Source of the DNA: Sesamum alatum
Lineage: Eukaryota > Streptophyta > Magnoliopsida > Lamiales > Pedaliaceae
DNA: 64,000 nucleotides
Assembly: GCA_034509735.1 (NCBI GenBank)
Contig: JACGWO010000002.1
Location: 41,223,855 to 41,287,854, forward strand
Reading direction: 5' to 3'
The translations under genes and the position numbers were made by a program. Positions 22,240 through 33,986 of the stretch are shown here, piece after piece (position 1 is the first letter of the stretch; each line of letters begins with the position of its first letter). Below the pieces are notes generated by a model. The model was not told the DNA's origin, did not search any database, and saw only the letters and a program-made list of their open reading frames with translations.

Positions 22240-22689
22240 ACCTGCTGTTGTGTTTTGAAATTTGTACTAGATCATTTCAGGTTGTAATGTAATTATGTAC
22301 TGTTTTTAGAAGTGGTGTGAATGTACTTGTATTTGATGGATTGTGTATTACATTACAGTATGTAATTTTGGTATTGATTAATAGATTTTGTCTATTTATA
22401 AAGTATTGTGTTGTATGTAACTGTGCAACTATGTGGAATCTGACACACTTTTGAGAGACAAAAAAACCAAAGGGAATAACATTAACATTAAGCAATAAGT
22501 GGTCCTGGACAGTAATCTGTTTTCAGAGACAAAAAGGCCAAAAACATGCCCTAAACAAAATATTATATGTACCAACTTGCTTCTCCAAAATAATGTACCC
22601 ACTAACACCACAAAACAACAAAAGAAATGACATTTTATAACTAAAAAAGACTACTTTTGCTGGTGACTTGGACTAGATGATCGAGATGG

Positions 22690-25600
22690 CCATTTGGAGA
22701 GATTTACAAACTTCCCCCCATGCTCTTTGATTATGGTTTTGGGTCCTGAGATTGCTGGCCGACTTGAGAAAAGTGGCATCACCCCTGTGCCAGTCATTGG
22801 TGGAGGGGCCCTAATCTTGGTGCAATGTCATTGTTGGCTGGATAGAGATGGTTGTGTTGGACATTTGCAATTGCTCCCACATGGTAGGCCCTTGGACAGA
22901 AGGTTGAGTCTGACTTGGACCAACATCACTTCATACTTGTGGCGTCACTTCAGCTTCAGTTGGTTGATTCTTTTCCACAACTGGAGGTAAGATAGGTGGT
23001 TGCGTATTTACTCCATGCTCAACTGCAGACCCACTCACCTGTATATATATATATATATATATACACATATTAGGAATAGTAGTGCATTCACAGTATAAAA
23101 AAATAAAAAAAACAAAGATCTTGCTCACCCTGCTTGGATCTTCATATACAGAATGCTTCCTTTTTCTTGTCTTCCTTGAAGATGATGCATCTCCTTGCCC
23201 CTATCACATTAGCACCAGAATATTGTTAGTGTGCTCATTGTCATAAGAATGATATAAAGATAATTAGAGGTACTTGTTCTGAAAACAGACTCTCTGTGAT
23301 TACCTCATCAAGGCCTGGTTCTTGCATGTCCTTCCATAATGCACATCCTTTTGCATTATGCCCTGATTCACCACATATCTTGCAGTGGTGTTTCACAGGT
23401 TGCCTCCTTAACTTGATAGGCTTTTTACCTGTCTTCTTTTTCTTCTTAGCACTTGGCTCATCAAGTTCCCTGTTTTTTGATCCAGCAGGTCTGCCAGGGC
23501 CTCTACCAAAGTTTGGAGGCAATGGTGGAATGAATCATGTTTCAGTCCATAGTGTTTCACCACGGATTGGTAGGATAGCTGGCTCGTACACTTGTTTGTA
23601 TGTCTCAACATTGTAGTAAGGATGCACCATGTCTTCAGGTTGCATATTCTGATTGCAAATTGCACTGCAGGCATGCTTGCAAGGAATGCCTGATAATTGC
23701 TAGATTCTACAGGTACATGTCCTTCTCTCATGATCAACAGAAAACTGATTTCCATCGTAGCAAGAAATTTGGTAGTGTCTGTCATTGGCCTTAATTGGAA
23801 TGCAGTCACCAATTTTATCTACATGCTTCTGCAACAACTTTTTGATCTTGGGACATAGTGTGTCTTTCTACTGCTTGGATGCCTTGTCTTTATTTTGTTG
23901 CAATCTTCTCATAAGATATTCCATTATCCACTCTAGCATAGTTAGAATCGGCTTATCCCTTGCATCCAAGATGTTTGCATTAAAGCTTTCACATGAACTG
24001 TTGAGTAACATATCACATTTTGGGAATTCATTGAAATGTGACTTACTACATTCACTTGGAGGCTTGTCATTAAACCAATTAAATGCACTCCCATCTAATT
24101 GTTTCATCTCCTCCATTCTCAATTTAAACTCACCTACTGTGCTAGCTCTTGCAGCCTTCCACCATGCATTCTCGTAAGCAAGCCCCATATACCCAGTATT
24201 TTTGAAATTATTGTGTAGATGTCTAACACAAAACCTGTATGCTGAATTAGGAAAAACTGAATGTGTATTCATGATCTCTTTGAATTGACAAGTCTTGTTT
24301 CAACATAGTCAGAAACCATTCCCATATGTCCCTTGACTCCCTTTGAACCACAACATATGCAACAGGGTACAAACTATTATTAGGATCCACACCCACCGCA
24401 ATAAGCAAAATACCCTTATGGGGCCCTTTCAAATGGCAGCCATCTACACATATAATCTGTCTGCATCCTCCCAAAAAACGTTATTTCAAAGCACCTAGGC
24501 AGACATAATTTTTTTCAAATCTGTTTTCACCATTGTCATCATTTATCCCCAAAATAACTATTGATCCAGGATTTGTTCTCCTGAGTTCTTCTGCATAGTC
24601 CCAAAGCTTAGTGAATTGTTGTTCAGGGCTTCCTTCCAATTTTTTCAATGCCTGTCTCTTAGCTCTGTAAGCCTGATCCCTTGAGGCATGACATCTTAAT
24701 TCATTCATGATGTCAACCCTCCATCCCTTAACATCTCTTTTGGGGTTAGATTTAAAGTCCTGTAAGTACCTCTCACTTAACCAGCTAGTTTTCACATTTC
24801 TGACATTAAACACTTGCGGGACAATTGTGTTCATCTTTGTACAAATTAATTTGAAAAGTTTCTTCATTCTTTATCTTGTTTGCATGTATTTTACTTTGAC
24901 AACCCTCCCCAGTACAAACTGCATAAACTCTGAAAGAATCATTCTTAGTAATCCTCACACTTCTTTTATGTTTTATGGCATATGACTAGACTGCTTTCTT
25001 GAACTCATTCTTTGAACTAAATATCATCCCCAATTCCAGTGCAGGGTCATACATCTCCACTGGATCGAAGACAGGAAAATTAGGACCATTATCTTCAGTA
25101 CTGAAACCCTATGCTCATCCATATCATTTTCACTAACCACCACATCTTCACTGGATTGAGAATATGTTTCATCTCTACTACCATTCTCATCACTAACTTC
25201 ATCCACAAAATGTTCATAGAGTTCATCATCATATTCATCTTCATCACTCACTGAGTCCACCCCATATTCAGTTTCTGAAAAATCTGCATCATCACTATCA
25301 TCCTCATCACTGACTGAACCCACCCTTGTCACTGTCTCTTGTCTCTGTGTATCATCTACCACATCTTCTACACCCCCTGTCCATGTCTCTTATCTCTGTG
25401 TATCATCTACCAATTATTCTACTCCCCCCTCATCAAATTCATTGTAGCCTACCCCTGGCAATATATTTCCTACATCATCTACAGGTACATTGCCTAGAAA
25501 TTGAAAGTCATCATCCTTGTCCACTGTGGCCTTGCCCTTGTCCTTTCCCCTTGTTTTTCCTTTACCCTTATTCTTTTTTGTTTGAACATCCTTCTCAACC

Positions 25601-26050
25601 ACATCATGTTCCACAGCAATCTGTTGAGGTTGTGGAGGATTGTACTCAATGTACATAGAAAATTCCCTAGTTTTCAAGTGATCTAAGGCCTGTTCTAGTA
25701 TATCCTCATCACTGAACCACAACTTGAAACCCCCATTTTTCATTATGTGATACCTTAATCCTTCCCCAAAGAGTCCACATTTTTCAGCTAAGAGGTCCAA
25801 AGTCTTCTTGTGCATATTAGTGAATTAACATAGTCAAATTTCATTACTTTTCCACCAATGAAAGTTGCTACAGGCAAATTCCTAAACTCACCCCCAAAGT
25901 GCACTACTACTGTAATACTCTGTGATTCAGGGTCTGTAAATATGCAAACAAAGAAAAAAAAATTAAGCAACACAATAATAGATAAACACATCATACCAAC
26001 ACACTGTACTATAATATTATACCCACACAAAGGGTCATTATAAAAATGCC
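22690..26050 (-). pseudogene. MuDR-type transposase gene
   Basis: The gene reads right to left. A PB1-like N-terminal part (26010-25700) is followed by a Lys/Gly-rich linker and an Asp/Glu-rich region (25360-25090). The MuDR N-terminal domain comes next (about 25030-24850). The MULE core carries the catalytic-type ICVDGCHLKGPHKG at about 24450-24410. Then follow 'FRFCVRHLHNNFKNTG' (about 24240), the 'SCESFNANILDARDKPILTM' region (about 24000-23920), a SWIM-type Cys/His region around 23720-23640 and a CCHC knuckle CKICGESGHNAKGC (about 23392-23350). Several frame changes (about 24990, 24480, 24290, 23815, 23690) disrupt it, some of which could be introns. The first catalytic Asp region and the knuckle are well kept, suggesting recent decay. 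Confidence 0.85.
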
Positions 26051-27650
26051 ATAAACATTAAAAAAAAAAAAAAGAGAGAGAGAATCTTGACAAAGAAGGG
26101 GGGACCATGAATGCTTTGTCAAAAAGGACTTGTCTCCTTTCAAAATACACCCATCAAGGCACAACGTAAGCACAAGAAACATTCTGGTGCCCAAAATACA
26201 CAACATAAGACAAAAAAGAGGAAAGATGACTTACGGTAGGCTGGTGGAGGCATTTTTAGGTGCCTTTCCGCGCGTATCATCACCATCTTCACCTCTCACT
26301 CGCTTACTTCTTTCCTTTGCAACTGGTGGCACGATTTTTTGGGCACCACTTTGTGAATCGTGATCTAGGGATTTCTCGTTCAAAAGCAAGAAGTGTAAGT
26401 TTGGTCTCAGATTTTTCTTTTTTACTTGAATGAAGAAGACAACAAGTGCTGCCTCCTTTCCCTTCATTCGCAGGTGTACAAGGTAGAGTTGACGTGGAGA
26501 TTTTAACCATGTCAGCCCTCCACGTCAACAAGGTTAAAATCTCCACGTCAACAATTGCCTTTAATTTTTTTTCCACTTCAGCTCGTCGCCTGACACGTTG
26601 GTTCACCCCCAAATTAATTCCCTCACGTGCTGACCTCGTGCCCATTTCTGGTGAAAATAGGGTTTTTGTCCTGTAATTGGCAAAATTTCAAATGTAATGT
26701 CCTAAAATACTATTTTGAAAAGGTCCTGTACTGAAAGTGCCATCGCCCATAAGAAACTAGACGAAAATTGCAATTTTCGCTAAATGGTATAACTAATATT
26801 TTCATTTAATCATATATTTATCATGATTAATCATTTATTTACCTAAATGTAAGTAAACAAGAGATTGGGTTGGATATCCAACCCAATCCTCACAAGTCAC
26901 AAGTAAACAAGGCCTTAATAGACCTGAAACATTAAAATCGAATATATATCATCCATGTAAAATTTATCTTTAATACTTAAATATTACACCTTACAAAAAT
27001 TCAATCGAGTTTCATAAGTAGACAAACGCACATACATAATTTATCCACCATACATATATGATTGACTTAAAGAAAAATTGATGATCCAACGACGAGCAAT
27101 TAACCAATCAAACGTGAAAATATTCAATCGTCCATAAATTATCCGCATATGCTAACAAAATCAGTAACCTTCCTTATTAAAGTAAATGGTTAATTACCCT
27201 TAAACCCCTCTAAAAATGTAAAATATACTTTCTCTTAAAAAAGAACTTTTAAAATTACACTTGCGCTCTTCCAAAAATTCTTATTTATAATTTTACTCAT
27301 TCCCATAGAATTTGATCGGAAAATATTAATATTTAGCATTTTCTGTCCAAACTCTAACACAAGAATGCAATTGTAATTTAAAAAAAGAAAATACAATTAT
27401 TACAAAACGTAGCAAACTGGATTAAAATTACACGATTGAGTAAAATCTCAACTTGACATGTAACAATATATATATGCATCACCAAATTACTAATTATGAG
27501 AGTATTGCATGCATGGATGAGACAAATCACCCGCCAATATCTCACGTAAACTCGAAAACAAAGAAAAGGACAAAAGGGTAATAACAGTGTAGTTATTTAA
27601 AGCCATGAAGCATGGCTTATCAACGAGCGAGCTAGCCGACCTAGCTTAGC

Positions 27651-28223
<573 letters not shown>

Positions 28224-28269
28224 TTAATTCTACTAAGTTGTGTGGGAGTGGGTAATGCATTGGTATCAT

Positions 28270-28276
28270 TTTATAG
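28270..28276 (-). promoter_or_regulatory. TATA box of the dirigent pseudogene
   Basis: CTATAAA on the minus strand, at the same distance from the start codon as in copy 1. The pseudogene may still be transcribed. Confidence 0.6.
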
Positions 28277-28475
28277 TGTGTTGGGATTGGGTTGGTGAGT
28301 TTTGTACCTAGACAATCGTTTACTTGAGTGGTGTAGATAAGGTCATAATTAAAAGTTCGAGTTCTTCGAATATAAATATTTAATGTAATTTTAATAATAG
28401 TATATTTAATTTGAATTTTTTGATTAATTTAAAGTTATTAATGTATTGCATTCAAAATATTGAAATAATTGTATA

Positions 28476-28754
28476 TCTATACTATTATATAAAAAAAATT
28501 CCTTTTTTATTCATAAATGGCGGTTAATGACATCATCACATCACTTTTTTTGTAGTGCAAAAAATAACTCTCAACTGATATAATAACTACTTTATTCAAC
28601 TTTTTAAATTTTATAGTAATTGATAAATAAGTTTTTTTCTTTCCTTTTTTTTTAAATATGATATATTAGTTTATATATTTTACTCTTATTTATAATATAT
28701 TGCAAAGCATAAAAATTATTTAGTATATGCAGGCCGCGTGCCACTTACGGCTAG
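28476..28754 (+). mobile_element. Helitron-like element, paralogue of 10272-10574
   Basis: It begins TCTATACTATTATATAAAA after an A and ends CTAG before a T, matching Helitron insertion into AT. It is shared by both segmental copies, so it is older than the duplication. Confidence 0.5.
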
Positions 28755-29525
28755 TTGGTAGAAAATCAAAGTATTTTTAGAAAGAAAAAAAGAGTATTTG
28801 TATTGCGGCCAAATTCGAGATTGAAAGGATTAGAAAGTTATAAATTTTTATATTTTTAAATTGAGACAACAATTTTTAATTCAAAAAATAATAATTTCTA
28901 CACATTATTTTAGAGTAAATTGCGGACACCTCAATGTATGGGGTTGGGAGTACTTTGCCCCCCAATCTTTTAATTTTTACATCGCTCCTCCCAACTTTTC
29001 ATAATTTTTGCATAATCCCCTTTTTTTCATTTTCAGGCAAGAAAATAGGTTAAATCCGACGAAGTGAAATACACGCGTCAAAAGTATGATATTTTAAGGG
29101 TAAATTTGTAATTTAAACCCCAAAAAAAGAAAAAGAAAAAGAAAAAGAAAAAAGAGAGTGTCTGCCAGCGCGTAATCAGTATTGATTGATGAGTGAGAGA
29201 GAGCTGATCTAACTCTTTCACAACCCTCTTTTCTTTGCATTGCTTCCGAAGGAAAATCGATTTTCCAACCACAAATCTGAAGCAAGAATGTGTTAATTTG
29301 AATATTAAAGCAAGAATCAATTTCACTTTCACTTTCTTTTCTTTTCTCCTCTTTCTCTAGTGTTAATTTGAATATTAAAACAACCCATTTGTCGTTCTAC
29401 TCCGTCATTGCTACTCTACCTTCCTTTTTGAGTTCGAAAACCCACTTGGGTTTCTCACATTTTTGTTTGTTTTCAGAGACATGGCGGTAAATTTCAACAT
29501 GGGTTTTGCGATTTCAGTGATAACT

Positions 29526-30962
29526 AGGAGTGTTCAATCAAATCGTCGGGCCGCCCCAACTGACCGGCCCAACTCAAATCGCACTGCAATTAGCGGGCTA
29601 AGAGTGAGTTGGGTTGGTCTTGGGCTAGTAAAAAAAAAAAACCGCAATTTAGCAATCGAGTTTAGTTTTATACTTATGTGGACCGCATATCCCGCGCTCG
29701 ACCGCAATAATAAAGATAATTTAAAAATACTATAATTTGTTATAAATATATATATATATAAGTTTTTATACTACATAAATTAATGTTCAAGATAATAATA
29801 ACAATTAGGATATTTTTTATCAGTATTGATAATATATGTATAAATTAATACATATATAAATGAAATCAATTATTCAACTAATTCTTGGTTATTGATAATT
29901 TTTTATATTTTTTATACAAATAATAAATGTAAAAACTTAAAATAGTTTACACCATCGTAGTGTTGTAATATGTTTTATATTCATTTTAAATTCTTATTTT
30001 ATTTTAAATAATATCCTTTTAATATCTCACATCTTTACATTTCTGCTTATTGTGTTCCAACTAAATTATACAAAAAAAAAAAGAATAAAAGAACATAACG
30101 TTATATATTCCTACAAGTACATTAAGTCAATATACACATATTTTTAGTGCTTTAAATTTTATATATAATCGATTAATAAAAATATGTAAAGTATCATTAT
30201 ATTCCAATTTATAGTGTTAATCTTTATTTAATTCCTCAAATTTTCTTATTTCTTCCATTAAAAACTAAAAATCTTCTTTTATTATTAAACTCATAAAATA
30301 TTTTCTCCGCTTCCTTGGCGGTAAATTAGTATAATATATATGTATGATATAATAATATATTATTATTATATAATAATATTTTATTAGATAAATAGATACT
30401 TTTTTAATAATCAAAACTTAAGAAGTAAAAATTAGATAAGAAAGGAAGCAAAGAGTATTCGAAATTCAAACTCTTCAATGCCTTGTGGTTTTTATTTTGT
30501 AAAATGTTATTTGAAACTTGAGAGAGAATCGTATAGTGAATGTTATTAATTTATTTTGTATGTAAAATTTTATTTGTGACTTCAAAATATGTATTGTGTA
30601 GATGATTTTTTATTGGTGACTTCAAAATATGTATTGTGTAGAATTTTATTTGTGACTTCAAAATATGTATTGTGTAGATGATTTTTTATTGGTGACTTCA
30701 AAATATGTATTGTGTAGAATTTTATTTGTGACTTCAAACACTCTAATTTTATTTTTTTCTTTTTCATTTGTTATTGTGTAGATGATTGACTTTATACTAA
30801 AGACCGCAAAAACCGCCCCAACCCGCCCCAACCCAATTAGACCGCAAAGTGCGGTTTTGATGATTGTCGGGCTGGACTTGGGCTAAGTTTTTCAAAAACC
30901 GCAAACATCGGGTTGGGCCAACAAATTATCTAATTTGGCCCAACCCGCACCGCGTACACTCC
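29526..30962. mobile_element. hAT MITE inside the Pack-MULE
   Basis: Ends TAGGAGTGTTC and (inverted) TAGGAGTGTAC are flanked by GTGATAAC and GTGATAAT, an 8-bp target duplication with one mismatch. The inserted 1437 bp split the captured signal peptide. Subterminal GC-rich inverted stretches carry 'gggttgggcc', 'gcccaac' and 'accgcaaagtgcggtttt'. The interior is AT-rich, with a tandem array at 30575-30735 and no transposase. Confidence 0.88.
30575..30735 (+). repeat. Tandem repeat in the hAT MITE
   Basis: Four units share 'gtgacttcaaaatatgtatt' plus gtgtag, and alternate in their spacer (atgattttttattg or aattttatttg), giving a higher-order period of about 78 bp. Open frames across it only reflect the repeat. 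Confidence 0.85.
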
Positions 30963-31039
30963 TAGTGATAATAATCGCCGCGGCAGCCGGTGCATGGGTG
31001 CATGGTGGCGGCCGCACTTTGCGGCCGACCGCAAAGTGC

Positions 31040-31040
<1 letters not shown>

Positions 31041-31070
<30 letters not shown>
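31041..31070 (+). repeat. Poly-T tract of 30 bases
   Basis: An uninterrupted T30 within the captured chitinase-like segment. It may mark a filler or a slipped joint, and it makes the exact length uncertain. Confidence 0.95.
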
Positions 31071-31071
<1 letters not shown>

Positions 31072-32307
31072 GGAGTGTAAAGGATTTTCCAAGTATTGTT
31101 GCAACCAGACGATTTCGGATTTCTTCCAGACTTACCAGTTTGAAAATTTCTTCGCCAAGAGGAATTCTCCGGTGGCTCACGCCGTCGGGTTCTGGGATTA
31201 CAAGTACTTCATCCTCGCAACCGCCGGATATCAGCCACTTGGATTTGGCACTACCGGCGGTAAGCTCACGCAGATGAAGGAGGTAGCCGCTTAAAATTAC
31301 AAATCTCTCATTAAAATATCAAATCTTTAGCGCGTGTATTTCACTTCGCCAGACTAAACCTATTTTCTTGCCTGAAAATGGAAAAAAAAAAGGTTTGTGC
31401 AAAATTATGAAAAGTTGGGAGGAACGGTGTAAAAATTAAAAGATTGAGGGATAAAGTGCTCTCGATCCCATACGTTGGGATTCCGCAATTTACTCTTACT
31501 TTTAATTGAATTAGCCGGGTTTGGAACATTGAGTCCAAATGTCGTACTCGAGTTTACCTCATTCAGAAATATTAGTATTCGAATTAATTGAAATCTGACT
31601 CAACATATAATATTACACTTAAATCTAATAATAATTTTGTAATTTTACAATGCAGACGCCCATATATAAAGACTATTGTAATTTACAAAAATCAAGCCAA
31701 ATAGTGATTTTTAGCGGGGGTGGACAAATAATCCCCGGCCCCATTCAACCAAGTAAACATAAGATTAATTGTATTAGGCTATTCTAATAATTCCCACCCA
31801 CAATGTAAACGGCACCTTAGATAATAGTTTGTAATTTATTATTCTTGTTGTTTTGTCAGTCATAAAATTATTGATGTACTCAACAATATCTTGAATATCT
31901 TGTCGTATTGCATGATAAAATCAATTATTTATAGCAAGAAAAAAAAATGAATGATCTTATTTATAGTCTAGTCTTAAACTAGATACTTCATTTACTTACG
32001 TGACGAGTGTTTTACAACCATCATAAAAACACTCTGTCATATAGCATTGTATAATTTAAAAAGAATAATTAATTACTTGCAATATGATTGATTGGATATG
32101 TTAAACCTAATTTGACCAAAAAAATTAATAAAAAAACTATAAGTCCACACTAAAGAGACAACCCTTAAAAATTTTGAGAGATAGAAGTCCCAATAATTGA
32201 GTTGATATATATGGTCCAAGTAAACGTAGCATCAAGGGCAGTCTTGGCTTCCTTTGTCTACCACTTATGAATAGAGAGGGTTACTAGACAATTTTAGCAG
32301 GAGTCAA

Positions 32308-32520
32308 CCTCCCAAGAAAGCTTGGTTAAGAGGGTTATTGAAGAGATTCGAGTCCGTATTATGAGCGATGAATTACAATTTAGAGAATGTAGAGAATAGC
32401 ATGGAATGTGAATTCTTGAATTATATAGGTTAGTTCGAGTGGTAGGAGATAGATCGACTTACTTGTATGCAATACTACCTCTTATGATTTAATGAAATTT
32501 ACCTTTTCCTAAAAAAATAT
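32308..32520 (+). mobile_element. Probable LINE 3'-end fragment
   Basis: One frame reads SQESLVKRVIEEIRVRIMSD and then a stop, resembling the extreme C-terminus of plant L1-type ORF2. The segment ends near 'ttaatgaaatttaccttttcc' followed by an A run at about 32511-32518, like a LINE tail. It begins exactly where the segmental duplication ends. Confidence 0.4.
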
Positions 32521-33708
32521 TACGATGTATTCCCAAATTATATTCTGACAAAAAAAATTAAATTTAATTATTTTAAATAACTCTATGTTAAGCAAATTTT
32601 AAATTCCGCAATGACTTGGGAACTAGTTTAAGATGACAAATCAAGAATTTTAAATTTATTCTTATAAAAGAATTATACATACAAATTCATTAAATTTATT
32701 ATTATGAATTTATAAGTTTTGCCTCTAAATTCTTCACTCCAAAGTAATCATAACAAAAAATTGAAGTTGTCCCCCAAATATTTTGTAGAGTTTATGGACC
32801 TGGGCCCTGATTCATTATTGGCTCAGGATTGCTGGAAAGAGCAGTACTTATTATTGGGCCAAAAGTCCGTTCATTATGGGCCTCAATTAAGTTGGGCCAG
32901 AACCATTCAAATGGGCTAGATCTTCCATCAGACAGCTTCAACCAGTTAACTTACGATTTCGAGTCCAATAAATACGGCCCAATGATGAAAATCACGTTTT
33001 CTCCTTCTGTAAGAGGGTATAGTTTATAATTAGCAATAATTATATTTACACTTTACATCTATGATCTATTTGTATAAATTATTCATATCTTTTGTTACGG
33101 GTAATTTTTGTAATTCTTCACAAAGTAAAAGTGATATATAAAAGAACAATAGATCAAGAGCGTAAATGTAATTATCCCTTATAAATTACTCATAGGTGCA
33201 TCGTTGGTGTGTTACTTTTGTAAAATTGTTAAGATTTTGATCCGATCAAAATCGTGACAATTTAAAAAAATTAAGAATAAAAATCGTGACCTGAAATATT
33301 TCGGGACTAGAATCAATTTTGACTCTTAAGTATAAGGACAGAAGTGTAATTCACCCAAAAATTAATTACACACATCTTTTGTCTTTACTTTTTGAATAAT
33401 CTTTGCATGAATATAATTACCATTTAATGATTATAATTGTAAGTGATTGACCTGATGACCATTTTTATCTAATTGATTTAGGGTGTGTTTGATTGGAAGA
33501 AAAAGTGGAAGTGTAGGAGAAGTGGAAGTAAAATGGGATGTATAAGAAAAAGTGTAAAGTTTGGTTCGGGGAAGAGATGGAAAGGAAGTAAAATTGGATA
33601 TATATGAAACTACCCCAGAGTTCAATTTTATTTTTGTCCGAAATTGGGCAAAAAAGTGGAAGTATAAGGCCAAAAAAATAAAAAATACATATTTTATATT
33701 TTATTTAT
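32521..33708. other. Intergenic DNA with MITE remnants
   Basis: No gene is supported. A short MITE-like palindrome lies at about 33026-33186 (attatatttacac ... gtaaatgtaattat). The stretch at 33230-33365 matches, in inverted sense, one half of the MITE at 59363-59592 (aatcaattttgactc). Short frames at 32719-33029 have no recognisable domain. Confidence 0.5.
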
Positions 33709-33986
33709 GGAAAAATACAATTTTGATCCACTTTCTTAAGTGTGGTGGCACTTTTAGTTCAGGTCTATTTGGAAATAGCAATTCGAGATAATATTTTTTA
33801 AAAAATAGCAATTTCAGGCCAAAAAACTCTAATTTGACCGGAATTGGTCACGTGGATCGCACATGACCATCTAAAATTGGGATTTCCAGCGAGTCTCTTA
33901 TGTGGCAAGGATGACATGTTAAAATTTAACATGTCACCATTGCCACCTCACCATCATTCCCAACACCGAATTATTTTTAATTTCAT

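Larger units (their letters stand above)
21363..26780. mobile_element. Autonomous-type Mutator-like element (MULE)
   Basis: Inverted ends of roughly 280 bp open with gggaaaattacaattttcct and its partner gcgaaaattgcaattttcgt, and share long inner blocks (cctgacacgttggttca, ctccacgtcaacaattg). Flanks TAAATTATA and TAAATGGTA match at 7 of 9 positions, fitting a Mutator 9-bp target duplication. The element encodes a MuDR-type transposase on the minus strand and a GRF zinc-finger ORF on the plus strand, in convergent orientation. The right TIR has an internal duplication of the 'ggttaaaatctccacgtca' block. Confidence 0.92.
21283..26914. mobile_element. Tourist-like (PIF/Harbinger) MITE split by a MULE
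   Basis: The left terminus GGCCTCGTTTACTT pairs with the right terminus AAGTAAACAAGGCC. Flanking TTA at 21280-21282 and 26915-26917 is the 3-bp target duplication expected for PIF/Harbinger. Copy 1 carries the empty site (cccaaaatctttaatag). Without the MULE the MITE is about 215 bp. The MULE sits at 21363-26780, so the order of events is segmental duplication, then MITE, then MULE. Confidence 0.85.
29480..31293 (+). pseudogene. Captured 5' part of a chitinase-like (CTL1/2, GH19) gene
   Basis: The captured frame starts at ATG 29480 (MAVNFNMGFAISVI...), is broken by the hAT MITE at 29526-30962, and resumes with 'IIAAAAGAWVHGG', completing a signal peptide. After a 30-T tract (31041-31070) it reads ECKGFSKYCCNQTISDFFQT, then AKRNSPVAHAVGFWDYKYFI and GFGTTGGKLTQMKEVAA, and stops. 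These motifs match plant chitinase-like proteins of the CTL1/POM1 group, which act in cellulose deposition and lack classical chitinase catalysis. The family is about 320 residues, so only roughly the first third was captured. The segment between the signal peptide and ECKG looks rearranged, with an inverted repeat cgcactttgcgg / ccgcaaagtgcg. The upstream 29300-29475 may be the parental 5' leader, including an intron end (tttcag). Confidence 0.8.
28913..31495. mobile_element. Pack-MULE carrying chitinase-like gene sequence
   Basis: Terminal inverted repeats begin gagtaaattgcgg and end ccgcaatttactc, and continue for about 150 bp (gggttgggag, gcaagaaaataggttaaat, gtgaaatacacgcg and complements). 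The flanks ttatttta and ttactttta suggest a decayed 8-9 bp target duplication, and copy 1 has the empty site. No transposase is encoded. The cargo is a 5' leader with a CT-rich stretch, a start codon and a coding segment of a chitinase-like gene, interrupted by a hAT MITE. Acquisition of a host gene fragment between MULE ends defines a Pack-MULE. Confidence 0.85.

Noticed and set aside
23600..24177. Plus-strand frames of 64-130 codons in the MULE
   Set aside because: They are antisense shadows of the minus-strand transposase, whose motifs are unmistakable.
30892..31180. Frames with a poly-Lys or poly-Phe stretch
   Set aside because: They are produced by the T30 tract. The real signal here is the captured chitinase-like frame.
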